A DNA stretch of 64,000 bases from assembly GCA_004154925.1 (NCBI GenBank), contig QJNS01000096.1:124001-188000 (forward strand). The letters are read 5' to 3'. Source of the DNA: Monosporascus cannonballus (taxonomy: Eukaryota; Ascomycota; Sordariomycetes; Xylariales). The notes under the pieces were generated by a model, which was not told the origin of the DNA, did not search any database, and saw only the letters and a program-made list of their open reading frames with translations. This document shows, in pieces, positions 1-12,900 of the stretch. A program made the position numbers and the translations under genes. The stretch's first letter is position 1; each line of letters begins with the position of its first letter.

Positions 1-535
1 CGAAACAGCGTCATCGCAGGGCTGCGATGGATTGGCCTGTTCTCGGATGCACCGGCGCCAGTGCAGGGCAACTTACTTGACACAGTCTCCGCGCATCTGG
101 ATAAAGTGTGCAAATTTCGACCTGGATAGCGAGACTTGGTTATGTTTCAGCATAAATTCGTTGTAGAATGGCAGGAAGGCATAAAGGCAAGCAACAATGA
201 TTGCTTCAGCTTTCAATGCGCTTTAAAGGTTATCTGACCTAACTTAAAGAACACTAGGAAACGATCACGTCCACCATGGAACTGCTCGGCGACCCTTCAG
301 GCTACTCAGCAATGTCCAAGTCAGTCGGTCTCACATGCGGATCGCAACCCAAATGCTACTCGACAGGCATCCCGCTATCGCAAAGCCCGGTGTGGTGGCG
401 CCATACACCAGTGAAATGTGCGATGCCTTGCGGGAGAAGGTTGAGGCAGAAGGCATCAAGCTTGTTGAGAGGGTTATCTCACGGGAAAGGCCTTCACTTC
501 TTTCGCAAGCTAGCGCAGAGAGACGACCCAAGTGA
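1..535 (+). pseudogene. LYS9: 3' part of saccharopine dehydrogenase (NADP+, L-glutamate-forming), broken
   Basis: The family makes saccharopine from glutamate and aminoadipate semialdehyde in fungal lysine synthesis. Frame 1 from base 1 reads a C-terminal segment with GLRWIGLFSD and later LVMFQHKFVVEW, both typical of this enzyme. The segment is interrupted by TAG at 127-129 where the family usually has Glu. A 71-bp intron fits 187-257: it has a GC donor (AAG/GCAAGC), branch-like CTGAC and CTAAC at 234-243 and the acceptor CTAG. The next exon starts at 258 (ETITSTMELLGDPSGYSAM, to about 340). One base is then missing between 340 and 341, and the enzyme continues in another frame (IATQMLLD, PGVVAPYTSEMCDALREKV) to a stop at 533-535. 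The N-terminal part lies left of the window. The stop codon is G-to-T if from GAG, so RIP alone does not explain the damage. A sequencing error at the frameshift cannot be excluded. Confidence 0.85.
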
Positions 536-545
536 ATTGTCATAG

Positions 546-2548
546 AATAGAGGTATCTCTTAGTTATTAAGCCCTAAGAGCACCGCAACAACCATATTCC
601 GGTACTCCTACAATATATAAAAAGCTTTCTGGCCACAATTCTTTAAAGTTTAGTTTTAACAAAACAATTATTACTTCTCATATTTTATATAACTTTATCT
701 CTCGATTACCTTAATTAAAATAATTATAAACCCGGTATTTTAATTACGTAAAATAATTGCCGTTAAATTAATTTCAACTTTTTTCATTAAATTACACTTT
801 ATTCCCGTTAGTATATCGAATAATTCAATATCTAAGTATATAATTCTTAAAAATTACTTTACTCATCTTAATTAATTTTTTATATTACATTGAAGGTTTT
901 TACGCTGTATTTAAAATGTTATTACTTTAAATAAGCTTGACATAAAATAATTTACAAACGTTATCTAATTCTTGTCGTTCAAAATATGTTCCAGAATATA
1001 ATGCTCAAACGAGAAAAATACGTTAAAACTTTAACGAAAACCTCGTTTAATACACCTTCATTTTAAAATTTTCAAATAAAGTAAAACATTTCGAAAAGAA
1101 ATGGATAATTTCCAAAATCAATATTTGTAATACGAATATTTAAATATAAATTATTATAATAATAGAAAATTAAATGGTGAAAAAGGTGGATTCTAGTTTA
1201 ATAATACGAAACAAAATATAATTTTTACGGTATATAAAAAATATTATAAATATTTACGCCAAGTTAAAATAAATTACTTAAAATGTTATTAATAATATAA
1301 AAGTTATTTTAGCATTTGTATCTTATTAAAAATATATAATGTTAGAAAATAAGATATACGATTATTATTAAATATTTTATAAACGCTTTAATACAATATT
1401 CTATTTAATTAAGCTAAACGAAAACTTTTTAAATTTATTTACGATAAATTCTTTACAATCTTTTTTTAATATTTAAGATATATAAAAGTTAATTTTCAGC
1501 CTTATAATATCAGATTAATTTGTGGACGAAATTTAAAGTTTTTAAATTAAATATAACATCGTTATTAAATCTTATTTTTTTGGAATTTAATACGCTTAAA
1601 CATTTTCTAAAAATAGTAAATATATATTTTATACATTAAATAGCAAGTATTTGCCAAACAAATATCAAATAGGTGAAATTATGTTTTACGATTCCGAAAG
1701 TAATTATTTAGAAAAATCTTCATTTTAATTTAAAGAAAATAAAAGACAAGTTTAAAAAGTCTACAAATTTAAGAATTAAAAATAACTTTATTATAAATAT
1801 TTCACATTTTTAAAATAAAACAATTAAACCGGAAATAAGAGTCCTATAATTAATAATATTATTTGGTATGATAATATTAATATGATATTAATTAATATAA
1901 ATTGCTATATGTTTATTAAAGTATTTTAGAAATTAATAGATATATATATTCCGATAGATATCTGATAATGTAATATACGTTAAATAATGATTTTAAAAAC
2001 AAATGTGTAATATATAATTGAAATTTCGTTATATTCAATATCTTTATAGTCGGTATTACGAAATAAATAATAAAAATACAAGGTATATTTAAGTTCAAGC
2101 TGTGATTTATAAGCTATACCAAATATATAAAAAAATAATAAAAATAAGTTCCTTGTCTTTATTAGTTAATAACGTTAAATAATAAATAATTACACTATTA
2201 TTACTCTGAGTTAACGAAAAACGAAAGCATAATTTTAATTTTACAAATATAATAATAAAATAAGATTTTATATAATTATTATTTGAAAAGATTTATGATT
2301 CAAAATTAGAATTTAACATTATAATATAAATTATTTCTTTACACGTTCAAAAACCAATAAAAATATGAATTTAATAAAACTTATTTATGTTTCCTATTTA
2401 TGCTTTTTAAATAGAAACTAACCTACTACACAAGTAGGCTGGATATATAAATAAACTGGACACTTTTTGTAAGAATTTTATCATCCTACTTTAATTACTT
2501 ATTTTTCAATAATTACGATATAGAACGGCTTATAAGAAAATCTAAAAT
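546..2548. other. AT-rich RIP-type DNA, no gene seen
   Basis: The composition drops abruptly to A/T at about 600. All six frames are full of TAA and TAG. No motif, terminal repeat or LTR was recognised; it is probably heavily mutated transposon DNA that can no longer be assigned. Confidence 0.6.
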
Positions 2549-4060
2549 AAATTTAGCCGTTCAGGCTAAGAAAACTAACCCGAAAATTAGTTATAAAAAG
2601 TTTGGTTCTATCTATAATATTCTATATTCTATCTTAAAGACGCGGTATAACGATATACACTTCCGAACCGATATTATCTCTCTTTTATAAAAATTAACGC
2701 CGACCGAAAAAAAATCGATTGCCGAAAAAGTCCTTGACCTAAATGCGCGAATGTTTCCTATCTAGCTTTAGTACGTTAAAATATGGCGAATTTGTTACTT
2801 GTATAACGCGTTACGATACGCGTCGGAGTTAACTATGTATTTAACTTTGTTAGACGGCAAAAAACTTAAAACGCGTTTAAATCGATCGATCAATTATTAA
2901 TATATTTTTTACGAAAATCCATAAATATTTCGACAGTAATTTAAATTTATTCGAATTATAATCGCAAAGTATAATATTGCAAAAAAAGATATTTACAACT
3001 TTAGCAAAAGGGAACTTTTAATGAGATGTTTTATAGCAGTAAATATAGTGATTATTAATGCTGAAAAATATAAAAACCCTAGGTAGACCCAGTAAGAAAA
3101 TTGGGAATAGTTTATAGTAATATAAGCCGTCAACTTTTAAGGCTGAGCTTTATCTCCATTTATTATCCTTGGTAGAAAAAACCATTTTTTTCGCTAGTTC
3201 GCCGATAACTCATTTTTATCCGACTAAAGGTTTGCTATAAGCGAAAACAACTAGATAACAAATAAACTGAGTTAAGAATAAATTAAATATTTCGACAAAT
3301 ATATTAAAACGCGTTTCAAAAATTTGAAACGTCTTTTTGTCCTCGGCGGTCACGAAAAATATTAATCGATCGAATTCGAAAATTATTGTGCGAATAACGG
3401 TATTATTACGCTTTATATATCTGCTTATTTTTCTTATCGATTTTAACCCTTTAACATATCCTATTATTCCGTATTAAAACGTACTTATTCGCTATATATC
3501 GAAAATCTTATACAGCGGCACGTTATCTATATCGTTAAGGAGGATTTTATCGCCGGTTTTTATAACGCGTTTAAAGCTGTTATAATGACCAATAATATTA
3601 AATCCGGATTCATAAAAACAGAACTTATTTCATTCGATCATAATTACGTCCTTTCTTAATTAAAAGTTCTAGTTATATCTATATCGACCATTTCGTCGCT
3701 TACCTTAATTAATTTCGTTATTTTTCCATCTGCGAAAACTCCTAGGAATATTACTAAAACGATTCAACGAGGACACGATTTGCAAAGAAAAAATAGAATT
3801 TACCAAGATAATTCGCTAACAAAAATAATTAAATCGGTTAATTTTTTAACAAAAAGTAAGTTAATAGTTTTGTGCGAAATCGCTTTTTTTTGAAAGAAAA
3901 ATAATTACCTTCGCGAAACGAACTATGTTGTTAATAAACGTCGAAAAATTAAAAATATATGTTTTTAAAAAGGAAAAATACTTATTATAAGAAAAACATA
4001 CGTTTTTATAATTACGAAAGAAGGTAATAGTAAATAATCGTAACTAATAACGACTGAAAG
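2549..4060 (+). pseudogene. RIP-degraded pogo/Fot-type DDE transposase
   Basis: Across interrupted plus-strand frames the order of a fungal pogo/Fot transposase can be followed. A helix-turn-helix part has NLAVQAKKTNPKISYKKFGS at about 2549-2610 and LTPTEKKSIAEKVLDLNAR at about 2695-2755. A CENP-B-like segment follows (KLKTRLNRSINYQ, about 2865-2905), then RIIIAKYNIAKKDIYNF at about 2957-3010 before the first catalytic Asp region. Next come NPRQTQQENWE-like and LSPFIILGRKNHF segments (about 3075-3190), and near the end AFKAVITTNNIKSGF (about 3570-3610) followed by SFDHNYVLSQLKVL. Many Gln and Trp positions are TAA or TAG, as C-to-T RIP would give. The DxD/DETG region around 3000 is scrambled. 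No terminal inverted repeats were located. The element is dead; the family call is fairly sure, the ends are not. Confidence 0.7.
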
Positions 4061-4846
4061 TAATCGTCGCAAAAAGGTTCAGACGAAAAAACGGAAATAT
4101 AGCGTTTATGCCAAGCCTGGATATAATACGCGTATTTGTAAGAAAGCTGTAAATACGTTTAGTGATAAAAAATCCGATTAATTTAAATTAATTTATTACG
4201 TTATAGTTATTTTATTTGAATTTGTTATCGCGAAATGCTAAAAAGTGTTCAGCTTATTTGTATATTTGGCTTACTTATATAGTACGTTATTATTTTTTTT
4301 TGGAAAATATTGTATCGAAAATTTCGAAAAATTCGACAAATATTTTAATACCCTTTTTATTAATAAAAAACGAAATTATTAAACGAAATAAAAATTATTA
4401 ACACCTTTAATTTACATATATAAAGCTTATAGTTTTATAACTTTTTATTTAAAATGCAAGAAATAATATTATAAATAATACAATATGTCGGAAATATAAA
4501 TATTATACATATACATATGCTTCTTAAGTAATTTGAAAATATATACTAAAAAATTAAATTGTTAAATTTATTTTTCATATATTATATAAAATATTTCTAA
4601 ATATTCTATAAATTAAAGCAACCTGTAATAATTTAAAACAATTATAATAACTATAATAAATACCTTTTATTTATTTCAACGTTTTACATTTTAAAAATCT
4701 ACATTGTTTATTTGTTTAAAAATTTCAAAAATTAAATATATAAATATTATAAATTTTTCAATTTTTATATTAAATGAGATAACGATATTCAAATGATCGC
4801 AATAAACAAATTAACGAATTTTTAAACGTAATTGTAAAATAATCGG
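4061..4846. other. AT-rich spacer, nothing recognised
   Basis: AT-rich, stop-rich sequence between the pogo relic and the left LTR of the first gypsy element. No coding pattern or repeat boundary was found. It may include the tail and terminal repeat of the pogo element. Confidence 0.5.
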
Positions 4847-5025
4847 TAGCTAAGGGCTAGGGCAAGATGACCTTCGACCAGTTGAAGAACGTATTTCGAA
4901 AAGTGAATGTATTAAGTTATTTTCATCTAGCATTTTTTATTAGCTGCCAGATAGTTATTTGTATTAGCACGTGGGTCTATGGCTGGTCGAATACGAGCTG
5001 TAGCCTTATAGGAGCTGTATTTTCA
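4847..5025 (-). repeat. LTR (3' LTR of minus-strand gypsy element 1)
   Basis: This 179-bp block is repeated in the same orientation at 26029-26207 (also 179 bp). Both copies share CTAAGGGCTA near the left end, the TTTTCATCTGGC-like and TTTTTTATTAGCTGC core, and GCTGTATT.TCA at the right end. Nearly all differences are C/T or G/A. The left terminus TA is a RIP-altered TG; the right terminus is CA. No matching target duplication could be read outside the two LTRs. Confidence 0.75.
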
Positions 5026-8000
5026 TAATTACTCCGTTTTTAAGCTGTTAATCTTTAATAGCATTAATAAATTAATGTAATTCGGTCGTAAATTAGATTG
5101 CGTACGGTAGCTAAAAGTTTTTCGTATATAGATACCTAAAATATATTATATTACGCGCGATTACCGTAATTATTAATATATACTGTATTAAGTAATTAAT
5201 TATATTCCGTTTAACTTCTGATTTTTATTATATTTTTAACTTTATTTTGTTTATTTTTTCGTTTCTTTTTACGTTTTCATCTTCGTTTTTTTTACGTACG
5301 AGCTTCGTTCTATTTTTATTCGTTATATCTATTTTTCGTAAACAATTCTATAAAAATAACATTTTTATACTGGTAACGGCTAGGAATTCCTTAAGCGTTA
5401 TTTTCTTAACGCCGATAATAAAGCGGACCTTAATCGTATTATAAGCGGTAATAAGCCGTATTATGTTTATGTAATATAACGTTATTTCGATTATTATACG
5501 GTTTACATTTAGGTTTTAAACGTTTTAAAATATTTCGTAATTAATTAATATTATAAGATTTTTCGTACAATAAATATTTATTTTTATTAACGTTAGTATC
5601 GCGGTTTAATTTCCGTTCAAATTCCGGTCGTGTTTAAAAGCGTTATCTAAATTATCACTTATTTTGGTATTAAAAACTAAAAGTTAATCGACGAATTTAA
5701 GACGGTTCGTACTACAGGTACCGAGTCCGCGTACGATAACGTATTTGTAATCGGTTGCCAAATCGACAACTTTTACAAGGCCGAATTCGCCTTTAAGGCG
5801 GTTATTACTACGGAATATCTTTTTTTTCCGCGTTAGAAATAAATTTCCGATCGTCCGTTATATTTACAAAAATTTAATTTTAATGTTATTTTATAAGTTT
5901 GTAAATTTAGATTATGTTTGTAAATATCTTAATGCTTCCTTATTATTTTGCGATTAATTTTCAATTAAGTGTAATCTTATACTATTTTTATAAATAAGAA
6001 AATTTGTAAAAGTCGTTATACCGTTATACTTTCCGTTTACGAATATTTCTTACTCGTTTTTTAAAACTTTAATAAGGTTTTAATACTTATTGATGATTAT
6101 AATTTAAAAAAACTTTCGCCCAGCGAGGCTCTTATTAAGCCTAGATATCTTAAACGTTTTAAGGGCGACAACCTATTTCCGATTAGCGATTTATCGTATT
6201 TCGGTTACCTAGCCCTTAATTTCCGTTAAAAATGGGACGTTTTCGAATTTTTTTCGGATTTTACACTTAACAAAATTAATAAACGTATCCGCTTTTTGCT
6301 GTTATATATTTTCCGATCTTTTTCGATATTTTTATATTAATATTATTAATACGCCTATTAAAAGTTAATTAACATAAAACTCAATAAATAAATACGAAAT
6401 TCCGTTTTGAAAATAAAATTTAATTTTTTTATATCTCTTATCGGTTTTTATTTGCCTTTTATTTTATTTGCGTAAAAATTATAGTTACTTAATTTGTCGA
6501 TTTTCGATTAATATATAATAAACTAATTATTTGCCAAAATTCTTAAAGTATTTATATAATTAATATTTTAAATTTAATATTTTATTATTGTTTAAAGTTA
6601 TTTTTTATAATTTTATATTTGCAAAATGACCGGTTTCTAATAAAACTATAATTATTTTACGACCTTTAAATTGGCCCATTTTTATATACGTACTTAATTT
6701 TTTTTCTTATAACGTTATAATATTTTAAACGCGTATTCGAAATATCTTCGAGGTTTTTACATATTATATTCGGCGAGCTAGCCTTCCCATTTAATTAGAT
6801 ATTTGCGCTGTTTTCGATTATTTCCATGGCAAACGATATCCTTTATTACCTATTTTTCTTATTTTTTTAATAGGTCCGGTAACGTTATTTCAACGTCGTC
6901 TAGTTTCCGGTTATATTACGGTTTTAATAAGAATATTAGAAATATATTATATATCCATTAATATATAATACAAAGAATTATTTTGTACATTTAAAAGACT
7001 ATTCGTTTTTAAATCATAACTCGGACGCAAATCAATATCAGTTTTTTATTTTTAAATTTAAAGTTTTTAATTAATAAATTTATTCATTGCTTAAATTAAA
7101 CTTTTACAGGCGTATAACGCCGATTATAATACTTTTTTTACGTTGTTATTATTTTTTTTCAATATTCGAATATTATTTAACGAATCACCGTTATTTTTTC
7201 CAGGCGTTTTTTAATTTCTTATATTTATCCTTTGAATTTTTATAAAACGTATTTTATTATCTTTAAATAATATCTATATAAAGTTTCGAACGAAAAACGG
7301 CCGATAAATACGTTTCGCGTATTATTATATACGAATTCCATATTTTGTAATAACTTTATTTAATTATTTTAATATTTATTAACGTAATTAGGGAAATAAT
7401 ATTTTAAAATTTGATAAATACGTTGTATTTATTTATCGATTTACGGATAGTAAGCGGTCGATATTTGCCGTTTTTACTTTTGTTTTTTATACAATTTCGC
7501 TTAAAATTAATTTCTTAATAACTTATTTTTATTGTTAATAATTTCGATTAACGTATCGAATTTGCATTTAATTTTATCGTAAAACAATCGAATTAATTCG
7601 ACAACGATTAAAGTTTTAATTATAAGTATAAATAGTTTTAATTTCGTAAAACGAATAACGATTATCAAAATTACGTTATACTTTAATCCTTTAAACTTAG
7701 GCTTTTAAGATATCTTATAATAAAATTTAATAACATTTTTTAAAAAAGGTATTTAAATAATAATAAAGGTTATAATTATTTATATAGTTTATAGCGTAAC
7801 TTTATTATGCTTTAACAGTTCGGACATTGTTTAGCATATTTTCGAATATCGTTCTCTATATTTTCCTAATAAAACTTTTTAGTTATCAATTTTAATATAC
7901 GAATATATCCTATATATTCTGTCTTTGGATTATTATAATATTAATTAATTAACTACTTTCGTAAAACTCTTTATAACGAGATTACAAATTTATTTTAATA

Positions 8001-8080
8001 GTATAAAACTTTATATAGGTTTAGTAAATATTCTTTTTTTATATCGGCTTAACGTTTAACTATTCGTGTTAGCTTTATAA
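5026..8080 (-). pseudogene. Ty3/gypsy chromovirus 1: integrase and chromodomain (3' part of pol)
   Basis: Read on the minus strand. An HHCC-type zinc-binding stretch appears at about 7790-7880 (ENIENDIRKYAKQCPNC), followed by integrase core material. The conserved ISTAYYP-ID-Q pattern (the family's STAYHPQTDGQ-like block) is at about 7425-7465. A chromodomain-like stretch with RKYLIKWEG and an EYN..KPRRYFEYAF continuation lies at about 6725-6850. This order is that of a chromovirus pol 3' end, running toward the LTR at 4847-5025. The integrase is broken near 8080 by the RecQ composite and its upstream half resumes after about 21430. The 1.6 kb between chromodomain and LTR (5026-6700) has no recognised protein. 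Confidence 0.7.
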
Positions 8081-9908
8081 TATTCAGATCCTTAGTCTGC
8101 AGCCCATGGACCTAATCGTAAAATTATTTACCTCAGCTAGCTCAGGCCTCCCTAGCTCGTTTTCCCAATTTCTTCGAAGTCACTCAAGTACCGCTCCATA
8201 ACGCTAAATATTAACCAATCAAATCCCAAATCCCAGTAACGAGCCAGCGAGGCCTAAGTTGTAGTTATGCGAAAAAAGGTTCCGTTTTATAAATTTGCTT
8301 TTTAAAAAAATTAAAAATCTTAATAACTTAATAATAATATATTTTTATAGCTATATATATATATAAATACCTTAATTATGGCTTATTATTAATATTACGA
8401 TAATCTTAATTAGGATTCGTTTGTTATTTTTAAATCTTAACGTATTTAGTAGCTATAGCCTAACCCCGTTATGTTATTATTCTCTTTTTTAAAATATCAT
8501 ATATTCCAATTTTCCCAATTTTACCGCACGAGCCCAGAAAAACAAAATATACGTCTATGTACTATAGTATTTTGGTAAAAGAGACGGATAAATATGGAAT
8601 TCGAAAATTTTATTTATAGCTAAATTTTATATAACGATAACCGAATAATTAATTTAATCGATAAAATTAAACGTTTAATTAATGGACTAAAAGAAAAATA
8701 ATTACGTAATAAATTAATAATATGCAAAAAGTAGCAGATATTCATAGTTTTTATTAATTAAGACTTTGTTATCCGCAAATATTATAATATATTATACGAA
8801 AGATTTGTAATTTTTGTAAAAAAGCCTGGATTCCGCCGCCTGCTGGAAAAAGTATTATTCAAAATTAAAATAATTTATATTACTTTAAACGAAGGTTAAC
8901 GTTTTGTAAAAACGCTTACCTTTAATTAATTTAAGCTTTTAAATTAAGTAATTATATATCTAAAAAAATAACACTTATATAATACGAAACAAAAAACGAA
9001 ATAATTTTGTAATAATTATAAGCAGGATATTTTTATATATTTTTTTTCATAATTCTAATTATTATAGTTAAAGTAAATTCCAAAATTAAGAGCAGTTACG
9101 TGCTTTATTTATTAGGCAGATCTTTATTAGTTTCAGATTTATTACGAGATAATATTAATATATTAAAAAGGCTGGGTATTTGCAAAAGTTATTATACGTT
9201 AAATAAAGATATAATTCGGTTAATAAAGGAAATAAAAATAATTGCATTAATCTTTTTATAATAATATAATTTTAAATAAAATAAGTTACGCTTTATAACT
9301 AGGTATAATAAAACGATATAGTATTTTGGTACAATAATTTTATATTTAAAATTATGGTCGTAATATTACGTTTCGATATAATAATATTATATAAAATATT
9401 ATTATTACCTTTATCGGTTATTATAGCCGTATTCCTAAAAAAGGGTTAAATAATTTTATAAAACGTTATAATAATATTGAATAATATTTAATATTTTTTA
9501 TTTATTCGTAATTAATATTATCCGGATTTTATTTCCGGCTTTTATTAATACGTTTTATATACGTAATAAATAAAAGTTTCCCGGTTTTTCTAAATTAAAA
9601 TATATACCGCATAATAAATACCGTTTAATGTTGTTAAATGAAATTAACGAAAATAAAGCCATTATCGACGATACCTATAATATTTATCTAAAATTCTTTT
9701 AAGGGATATATAAATTTAAAGAAAAATAATCCGATTAATTTTCGGAACGTTTTTATTTTATTTATAGAAATTAAAAAATTATTAGTTATATTCGGAAAAT
9801 ATAAGATAGTTAAATCGAAATAACCGATTTATACGATAGCAAACGGTAATTTCTTTTTGTTCTTGCTTTATTTTATATATAGATAAATTTTCTGCTTATA
9901 TTTATACG
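8081..9908 (+). repeat. Left arm of long inverted repeat (outer end of RecQ element, copy 1)
   Basis: This block is repeated in reverse complement at about 19545-21428. The match is easiest to see at 8130-8240 (CCTCAGCTAGCTCAGG, then AACCAATCAAATCCC) against 21240-21377, and is followed without loss to CGGTAATTTCTTTTTGTTC near 9850 against about 19590. Almost all differences are transitions, so both copies have suffered RIP. The outer limit is uncertain: a clean TACCTCAG/CTGAGGTA pair at 8129-8136 and 21371-21378 could be a TA duplication plus terminal repeat, but weaker similarity reaches about 8081. Confidence 0.7.
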
Positions 9909-12900
9909 TACTTATTAGCTTCATAATATAACCGAAACGTATAAAATATAAGCTATTTTAAAACTGGATCGTTAAATTCTAAATAAGATAATATAATTAT
10001 ATTAAAAATTATCGAAGTTATACTTGTTCGAACCTTTTATTTTTTTATATATAATATTTGTATATTTGCGTTATTTTTTTAGAAATTACGTACTCGATAT
10101 CAATTACTTATAATAAAAATATTTAATATATATAGAATTTTCTGGAATATTTCGATCGAAAATCTTTAGTCGAAAACCGAATTTATCAAATTTTGGAAAT
10201 ATATATATTTCCGGTTAACCGTCGCCGAATTTGAATTTATTATGCATAAAATAATTTCTAAATATCTTAATTACGCCGAATAGATAAAGGAAATATTATG
10301 AGGTGTTAATTAGGACGCGTTAATAAATAAGGATTTTTTCAACAAAAATCTTTTATTATTATTTATTAATAATACGTTATTTGGGAATATAAATAATTTA
10401 ATAAATAATTCGTAAATATTTTATTTCTTAATTCTGGAATATAACTTTTTTATATTACTTTTTAGGTGGCGCGGTTTTAATTAAAACGTATCGAATAAAG
10501 TTTTTTTATCGAATAATTACGGGGCCGGAAATATCTTTAATATGGCCGATATTTTATAGGGCGATAATTTTTTCTAACTTTATTAAAAATAATAATTAAC
10601 AGTTAACCTATACCGTTTTTATTAATAAAGAATTTAAAATTATTATTATTATTTTTAAAAAACCTAAGTTTATTTATATTTTTCGTATATTATATAATAT
10701 AGCGATATTAATTATAATTAGCGGTTAATACCGATATTATTAAGTTTTTATAAGGCCGGTTAATTGAATTATAATAAAAGATATTTTATTTTAATTGGAT
10801 ATTACGTTTTATAATAGTGGATCAAATATTTATTAATTCGATCTTAATATTAAATTTAATTCCGATAAAATTTCAGGAAAAAACGCAAAAGATATGTAAT
10901 CTAAAAGGCGAATATTATAATCTGTAGTTTGCTAATAAATTCCGCAGGTCGAAAAATAATATATATAACGTTAATATTATTTTTTTTTCCCAGATTCGTT
11001 TTTAATTAGGTATCGTATATCCTTATAACGCGAATTTTATACCCGTTATATTTTTTTGCGAAATAGGCGTTACGTTATTCGGGATTTTCGTGATGAAATC
11101 CTTAAATGCGTTTATTTTTTATTATTACATTTCGGGCTCATTACAGGATATCCGTTTTGGGTTAAAAAGGATAATTAATAATTCGAAAATATTTTGGTTG
11201 CGGGCCGTAAAAGTATGGAAATTAAGTTTATCGATTTTAATAGTACCGTACCTATTGTTAACGATATAAATAGGTTTAATTGGCTGGATATGGTAGGAAA
11301 TGAAAATTAATTTATAAATAATTTTAACGTAATTATTCGAAACGTTTTTAGTACAAATTTATTAAGGATAATTTAATTCCGGATAACCGTACTATCTTAT
11401 ATGCGGAAAAAAGTTATAATCTTATAATACAAATTTTAAATAATTTAATTAATAATTTTAATTAAGGCGGCCTAGTATTATTTTTGTTATCGTTTAATAA
11501 GTAAAATAAAAGTTTATCGGATAAAAGCAAATCGTTAATATAATTTTTTATTTATTTTATTACTTTATACTTTTTTAAGTAATATGGCATTTACATTTGA
11601 ATTTTAATATTAATATAACTTTATTAGTTACGTAATCTTAATTAACTAATTTCGGAATTATCCTATATATTACCGAAATTATATAATTATTTTTAGTAAT
11701 AACATTACAAATACAATAATTAATATTTTATAATATAATACGCAATATAATTATTAACGAAATTAATATAAGTAATTAAATTTATATTTTGCGTAATTTT
11801 AATTAATTATATTTTATTCGAATATTTTATTTTTCGTAAAATCGTATAAAAGTATCATATTATTTATAATTAAATATAACGTATAATATCCAATTAATCC
11901 GTATATCCCGTTTAGAATTAACTTATTAATTAACATTTTTAAGTATTTTCTGAAAATGTTCTTTTTTCATTTTGTTTTTTTTCCGCGTTATTATAACTTA
12001 TATATTAATAATTTTTTTTACGTTCTCAAATCCCAAAATCTTATTTGTTTTAAATATAATATTTACGTTTAAGGTATTTTAAAATTTTTTATTCGGATTA
12101 TATAATAATGCCGAATATTTAAGAATTACGTATAAATAATTTTCGTTACGTTTTTATACGAAATTTATATATTTATTATTTATATAATTCAGTATATTAT
12201 AATATTTATAAAATAACTATATAATATGTATTTTCTGGTTAAGCGTCCCGGTTTATAAAGCTATAAATTCTTTTTTATATCGTTTATATAATATCTGATT
12301 TATATAATCTTTTTATTAAATTATAAAAGCCTTAATTAATCAAAAATCTATAATTAATTTACTAATTTAATAACTTATAGGGCCGGTATAATCCGTAATA
12401 ACGTAAATTCTATTCTGCCGGTTATTATTATTGAAAATATTCCGAATTATATTATTAATATTTAATATTTATATAAATATTATATTTTTAAGTAATAAAA
12501 ACTTTTATTTGTAATATGAATCTTTTATAATATTATCGAATTTATAAATTTTTAATAATCGTAAAATGTTTCTAACTAATATATATTTACATTAATATCA
12601 AAACGTAATATATTTATTTTCTTTTAATTTTCCGCCATATTAATATAGCTTTATAATATATACCTAATATTTGGAATCAGTTATAAATAATATGTATTTT
12701 TCGTAAAAAATGTTTTATATCTTAAGATAATTAAATATTATTTAATTAATACGAAAATACCTTAATAGGGTCCATGCTATCGGTTTCGCCTTATCGCAAG
12801 TTATTCTGGTACCGGTTCCGGTTATTTTTTAGTTAATGATTTTGTTATTTATATTTGAAATTATTTTTTAAGAACTGGTTATTTCTCGGGAGCAGGGTAT

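Noticed and set aside
1916..2098. Open frames of 60-107 codons in the AT-rich blocks (also 4216-4401, 5247-5444, 12855-13178, 15196-15381, 24471-24782, 37688-37879, 62528-62836)
   Set aside because: Composition is almost only Ile, Leu, Phe, Tyr, Lys and Asn, they carry no domain, and several use non-ATG starts; they are chance frames in RIP-mutated DNA.
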